Program-made: the position numbers and the translations under genes
Notes under the pieces: model-generated
The model's database searches: none
Seen by the model: only the letters and a program-made list of their open reading frames with translations
What the model was told of the DNA's origin: nothing
Source of the DNA: Candidatus Acetothermia bacterium
GTDB lineage: Bacteria > Bipolaricaulota > Bipolaricaulia > Bipolaricaulales > Bipolaricaulaceae
Length of the DNA stretch: 7,298 nt
Direction of reading: 5' to 3'
Assembly (NCBI GenBank): GCA_003551325.1
Contig: PUMK01000164.1
Location: 1 to 7,298 of the forward strand
Shown: positions 5,380-7,298 of the stretch, piece after piece
Position numbering within the stretch: the first letter of the stretch is position 1
Layout: each line of letters begins with the position of its first letter

Positions 5380-6423
5380 TCAACCTCCCTCATCCTCCTG
5401 CACCAGTGTCCAGATGCGCTTGAGGGGGAGTTCCGCTTGAATCTCTGGACTCAGGCGTTCGTAGGTGCGGTAGATGGCTTGGACGAGGTCGGTCTGATCC
5501 CAGAGAGCGATCTTGAACGCCTGTTGCCTTGCTTCCCGCCGCGCCTCCTGGGTGAAGCCCGTCCAGCAGACGAGCAATCCTTGCGTGGCGGAGAAGCTGC
5601 TCATGGTGCCCTGTAGCGCTCTGAATACCGTGACGCCCTCTGGTGCTCCCGATGCCTTCACCTGTACACATAGCAGCGGAGCATCAAGCCCCAGCGGACC
5701 CCAGCCGGCCAGGATATCCACGCCTTGATCCGGCCCAGACGGAGACACGGTGGTTCTGAATCCTTCAGCCTCCAGCACAGCAGCAACCAGCCGCGCGAGA
5801 TCGTGTCCTTGGAAGCGGTTTCGCACGAAGCTGACGATCTCGTCATGGGCTGCCTGCGCGATGTCCGTCCTCTCGAGCGCTTGGTCAACGGTCTCGTCAT
5901 CGGCCTGAGCCGTACCGGGGTCGGTGTTGCCGGCAAGAACAGCTGCCACCCTGCGCTCGGCGTCGTTGCGGCGGATGCGGCAGACAGTCATGAAAGCACC
6001 GAATGAGTAGAGTAGATCCTGCCCGAACGTAGAACGAGCCACCGTTGCACTCTCCCATTTCACGGGCCGCACGTGCCTCTGAGACTCCCCTAGCTTGCGG
6101 AACTCATATGGCCCTGTTACGTGCCCCAGCGCGATTTGTCCCGGACGGCTCTTGAGCGGAAGCACCACGGTGTCGCCTTGTTTCATCCCCTCTCGGAAAG
6201 CCCAGAGCTGCCGGGCGAGATTCGCCGCTCGGTGCTGTGAGCCGCTTGCGTCTTCCGCAAGCAGCGCCGCGGTGAGTTCCTCGATGGAGGCGTACGAACG
6301 GAGATCATGGGCATCCGCAAAACCGATGATCGCCAAGCCCTCGGCAAGGGCCGTCTCCTCATCCTCGCCGTGCCGTCCGGCGCGGACGAGCCAGACAGCC
6401 ACTGCCTTCTCTTCGTGTCTCAT
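5380..6423 (-). CDS. Mrr-like restriction endonuclease with EVE/PUA-like N-terminal domain
   Basis: A 347-residue two-domain protein. Residues 7-150 carry a pattern common in front of Mrr-type nucleases and related to EVE/PUA-like readers of modified bases: Val-Trp-Leu-Val-Arg-Ala-Gly-Arg with Gly-Glu soon after (10-20), Ile-Gly-Phe (33-35), then GDTVVLPLKS (83-92) and an Ile-Ala-Leu-Gly-His-Val-Thr-Gly-Pro-Tyr strand (97-106). Residues 150-195 look like an acidic linker. Residues 204-315 form the Mrr catalytic domain: FQGHDLARLVAAVLEAEGF (204-222), Asp232-Gln-Gly-Val-Asp236-Ile and Gln254-Val-Lys256, giving the Asp...Gln-x-Lys version of the PD-(D/E)XK site. Mrr relatives cut DNA carrying modified bases. 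The ATG at 6423 is preceded by a GAGAGGTGG-type ribosome site. The gene is the first intact one of the block, 48 bases upstream of the preferred mcrB start. The catalytic domain is certain; the fold of the N-terminal domain is inferred from its pattern. Confidence 0.88.
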   Translation of the reverse strand: MRHEEKAVAVWLVRAGRHGEDEETALAEGLAIIGFADAHDLRSYASIEELTAALLAEDASGSQHRAANLARQLWAFREGMKQGDTVVLPLKSRPGQIALGHVTGPYEFRKLGESQRHVRPVKWESATVARSTFGQDLLYSFGAFMTVCRIRRNDAERRVAAVLAGNTDPGTAQADDETVDQALERTDIAQAAHDEIVSFVRNRFQGHDLARLVAAVLEAEGFRTTVSPSGPDQGVDILAGWGPLGLDAPLLCVQVKASGAPEGVTVFRALQGTMSSFSATQGLLVCWTGFTQEARREARQQAFKIALWDQTDLVQAIYRTYERLSPEIQAELPLKRIWTLVQEDEGG

Positions 6424-6436
6424 CCAACCACCTCTC

Positions 6437-6453
6437 CTCTGCTCAGTGCAGAG
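6437..6453. repeat. Small hairpin just upstream of the Mrr-like gene
   Basis: The arms CTCTGC (6437-6442) and GCAGAG (6448-6453) are perfect complements around a 5-base loop. On the minus strand the distal arm runs into the AGGAGAGG ribosome site of the Mrr-like gene. Folding could therefore modulate initiation, but the stem is short and the effect is speculative. I found no convincing promoter in the 140 bases before this gene. Confidence 0.4.
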
Positions 6454-6564
6454 CGGAGTTCAACCGCCCCTCATCGTGGTCTGCTGCCAACGTTGGAGGC
6501 CCTCATAAGCTGGCTCTCGCGTGGATGTCTGTTGTCTCCAAAGCCAATGAGATCCTCCGTAGAT

Positions 6565-6918
6565 TCAGGGTGACGAACCTGGCCACACTTCCTCAAAGTG
6601 CCGCGTGATCGTCTGCAGCAAAGATTGCGGGCTCTGGACAGTTTCGTGCTGTCGATCGTATATATCGAACCAGCCCGTGGGCTCCCCCACGACCACCTCC
6701 TCCAGTCTCGCAACATGGAGGAGCGCGATCTCAAAGGCCTTCTCAGCATCTGCTCGTGCGAGCCGAACAGGATTAACTTCAAAACCCGCAACGCCTTGTC
6801 GGTTGACAAAGCTATCCCCCCCGACGGCCTTCTCTTCCAAGAGCCGACTGACCGTAACCTTTATATCGTCTGACTCATCTTCTACAGTTGGTTTTGAGAA
6901 GTGATGTCCTGCAGGGCA
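6565..6918 (-). pseudogene. 5'-truncated gene fragment of unknown function next to the IS
   Basis: The frame is open on the minus strand from just after the transposase stop (6919-6921) to a TGA at 6565-6567, 117 codons. The only usable start is a TTG at 6840 with no ribosome site before it. Yet the sequence upstream of that TTG still reads like protein (an acidic Asp/Glu-rich segment followed by DDIKVTVSRLLEEKA). This suggests the true start lay further upstream and was removed when the IS inserted. The remaining product has a charged central part (VRLARADAEKAFEIALLHVA) and a Gly-Glu-Pro-Thr-Gly-Trp-Phe-Asp-Ile segment near residue 83 of the full frame. I do not recognise a family. No signal peptide or membrane helix is visible. 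It lies 141 bases upstream of the Mrr-like gene on the same strand and may once have belonged to the same defence operon. It could also be a small TTG-started gene. Confidence 0.5.
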
Positions 6919-6951
6919 CTACGACGTCTGGACAGTTGTCTTGGCACTACG
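6915..6951. repeat. 9-base direct repeat at the transposase 3' end
   Basis: GGCACTACG occurs at 6915-6923 and again at 6943-6951, 28 bases apart. The first copy spans the transposase stop codon; the second lies within its last codons. Repeats of this sort occur near transposase-binding ends, so the first copy probably marks the inner edge or start of the IS terminus. Confidence 0.55.
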
Positions 6952-7298
6952 GATGACCTCTCGCGCGGGGGGAGGGATGGCCACCCCGGCGGCTTTGAAC
7001 ACCTTGCCCGCCACGCCCTTGAGCGGTGGCCTTAGGACATAGCGCTTCCCCCCATGGCGGACCTCCACTTCCCGTACCTCGGCAAGGTCTCGTAGGACAT
7101 CCCCCCACTCGAGCTTGAGACCCTTCCTCTGGAGCCTGCGATCGAGCTCGTGAAGGAGCACCAGCGCCAGGAAGCTCACGAAGATGTGCCCGGTGATCGT
7201 CGCCTGGTACTTGTGGAAGATGGGCCGCGTCTCCAGGAGATCCTTGGCCGCTCGGAAGAACTGTTCTACGTTGAGGAGGCGCTTGTACTGAAGCGCCA
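6919..7298 (-). CDS. IS4/IS1634-family transposase, C-terminal part
   Basis: A DDE transposase that moves its own insertion sequence; only the last 125 residues are in the window, as the 5' part runs off the right edge. The visible frame opens with ALQYKRLLNVEQFFRAAK. It fits the IS4-superfamily C-terminal signature (Tyr-x2-x-x3-Glu-x6-Lys, with Leu where Arg is usual), and its Glu is the third catalytic acidic residue. The following Leu-Glu-Thr-Arg-Pro-Ile-Phe-His-Lys and GHIFVSFLALVLLHEL segments are typical of IS1634-type members. A positively charged C-terminal region with ArgTyrValLeuArg-Pro-Pro ends at a TAG (6919-6921). The visible part is undamaged, so the element may be active. Its insertion point is directly beside the truncated fragment upstream of the restriction genes. 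Confidence 0.88.
   Translation of the reverse strand, partial: ALQYKRLLNVEQFFRAAKDLLETRPIFHKYQATITGHIFVSFLALVLLHELDRRLQRKGLKLEWGDVLRDLAEVREVEVRHGGKRYVLRPPLKGVAGKVFKAAGVAIPPPAREVIRSAKTTVQTS

Larger units (their letters stand above)
6903..7298 (-). mobile_element. Right-hand end of an IS4/IS1634-type insertion sequence (partial)
   Basis: The element enters from the right edge of the window with its transposase pointing left. Its terminus must lie close to the stop codon at 6919, because the unrelated fragment frame resumes there. The exact terminal base and any target duplication cannot be set without the other end, so the left limit here is an estimate of plus or minus 15 bases. Confidence 0.55.

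Noticed and set aside
6471..6809. 112-codon minus-strand frame overlapping the truncated fragment
   Set aside because: It is an Arg/Ser-rich alternate reading. The other frame looks more protein-like and continues upstream to the IS edge.
1..7298. tRNA, rRNA or CRISPR array
   Set aside because: I saw no cloverleaf with a GTTCRA-type T-arm, no rRNA-like conserved segments and no regularly spaced repeats.

Overview
The window is GC-rich (roughly 60 percent by eye) bacterial DNA with compact genes, strong GGAGG-type ribosome binding sites, ATG starts and a -35/-10 promoter. This would suit a GC-rich Gram-positive such as one of the GC-rich Firmicutes, but no marker gene fixes the taxon. It looks like accessory DNA: a restriction/defence island next to an insertion sequence, with gene debris on both flanks.

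Layout from left to right. Positions 1-440 hold no gene I can name, but contain three perfect-armed hairpins, one of them a two-tier 39-base structure. A sigma70-type promoter (443-470) and a leader of about 125 bases precede a small plus-strand winged-helix regulator (603-971). A short region with palindromes (972-1149) separates it from the convergent minus-strand genes.

The minus-strand block reads from right to left. It begins at the window edge with the 3' end of an IS4/IS1634-type transposase (6919-7298). Next comes a reading frame that appears to have lost its 5' end to that IS (6565-6918). The core follows: an Mrr-like nuclease with an N-terminal EVE/PUA-like domain (5380-6423), a McrB-type AAA+ motor (3124-5331) and a McrC-type PD-(D/E)XK nuclease (1850-3127). 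The last two overlap by ATGA. Directly behind mcrC, in the same frame, lies the broken N-terminal remnant of an ADP-ribosylglycohydrolase (1641-1834), carrying a 2-base slippage frameshift and missing its catalytic part. A DUF488-family protein (1150-1590) ends the block.

The core probably acts as a type IV, modification-dependent restriction system. McrB would bind modified DNA and translocate using NTP, McrC would cut, and the Mrr-like enzyme would add a second nuclease with its own reader domain. The most unusual feature is the N-terminal half of the McrB protein. It carries two diverged copies of one domain, and the first resembles the helix-hairpin-helix DNA glycosylase fold with its catalytic aspartate replaced. 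This suggests a duplicated base-reading module. The ADP-ribosylglycohydrolase remnant and the DUF488 gene hint that the ancestral locus had an added nucleotide or ADP-ribose-related arm that is now decaying.
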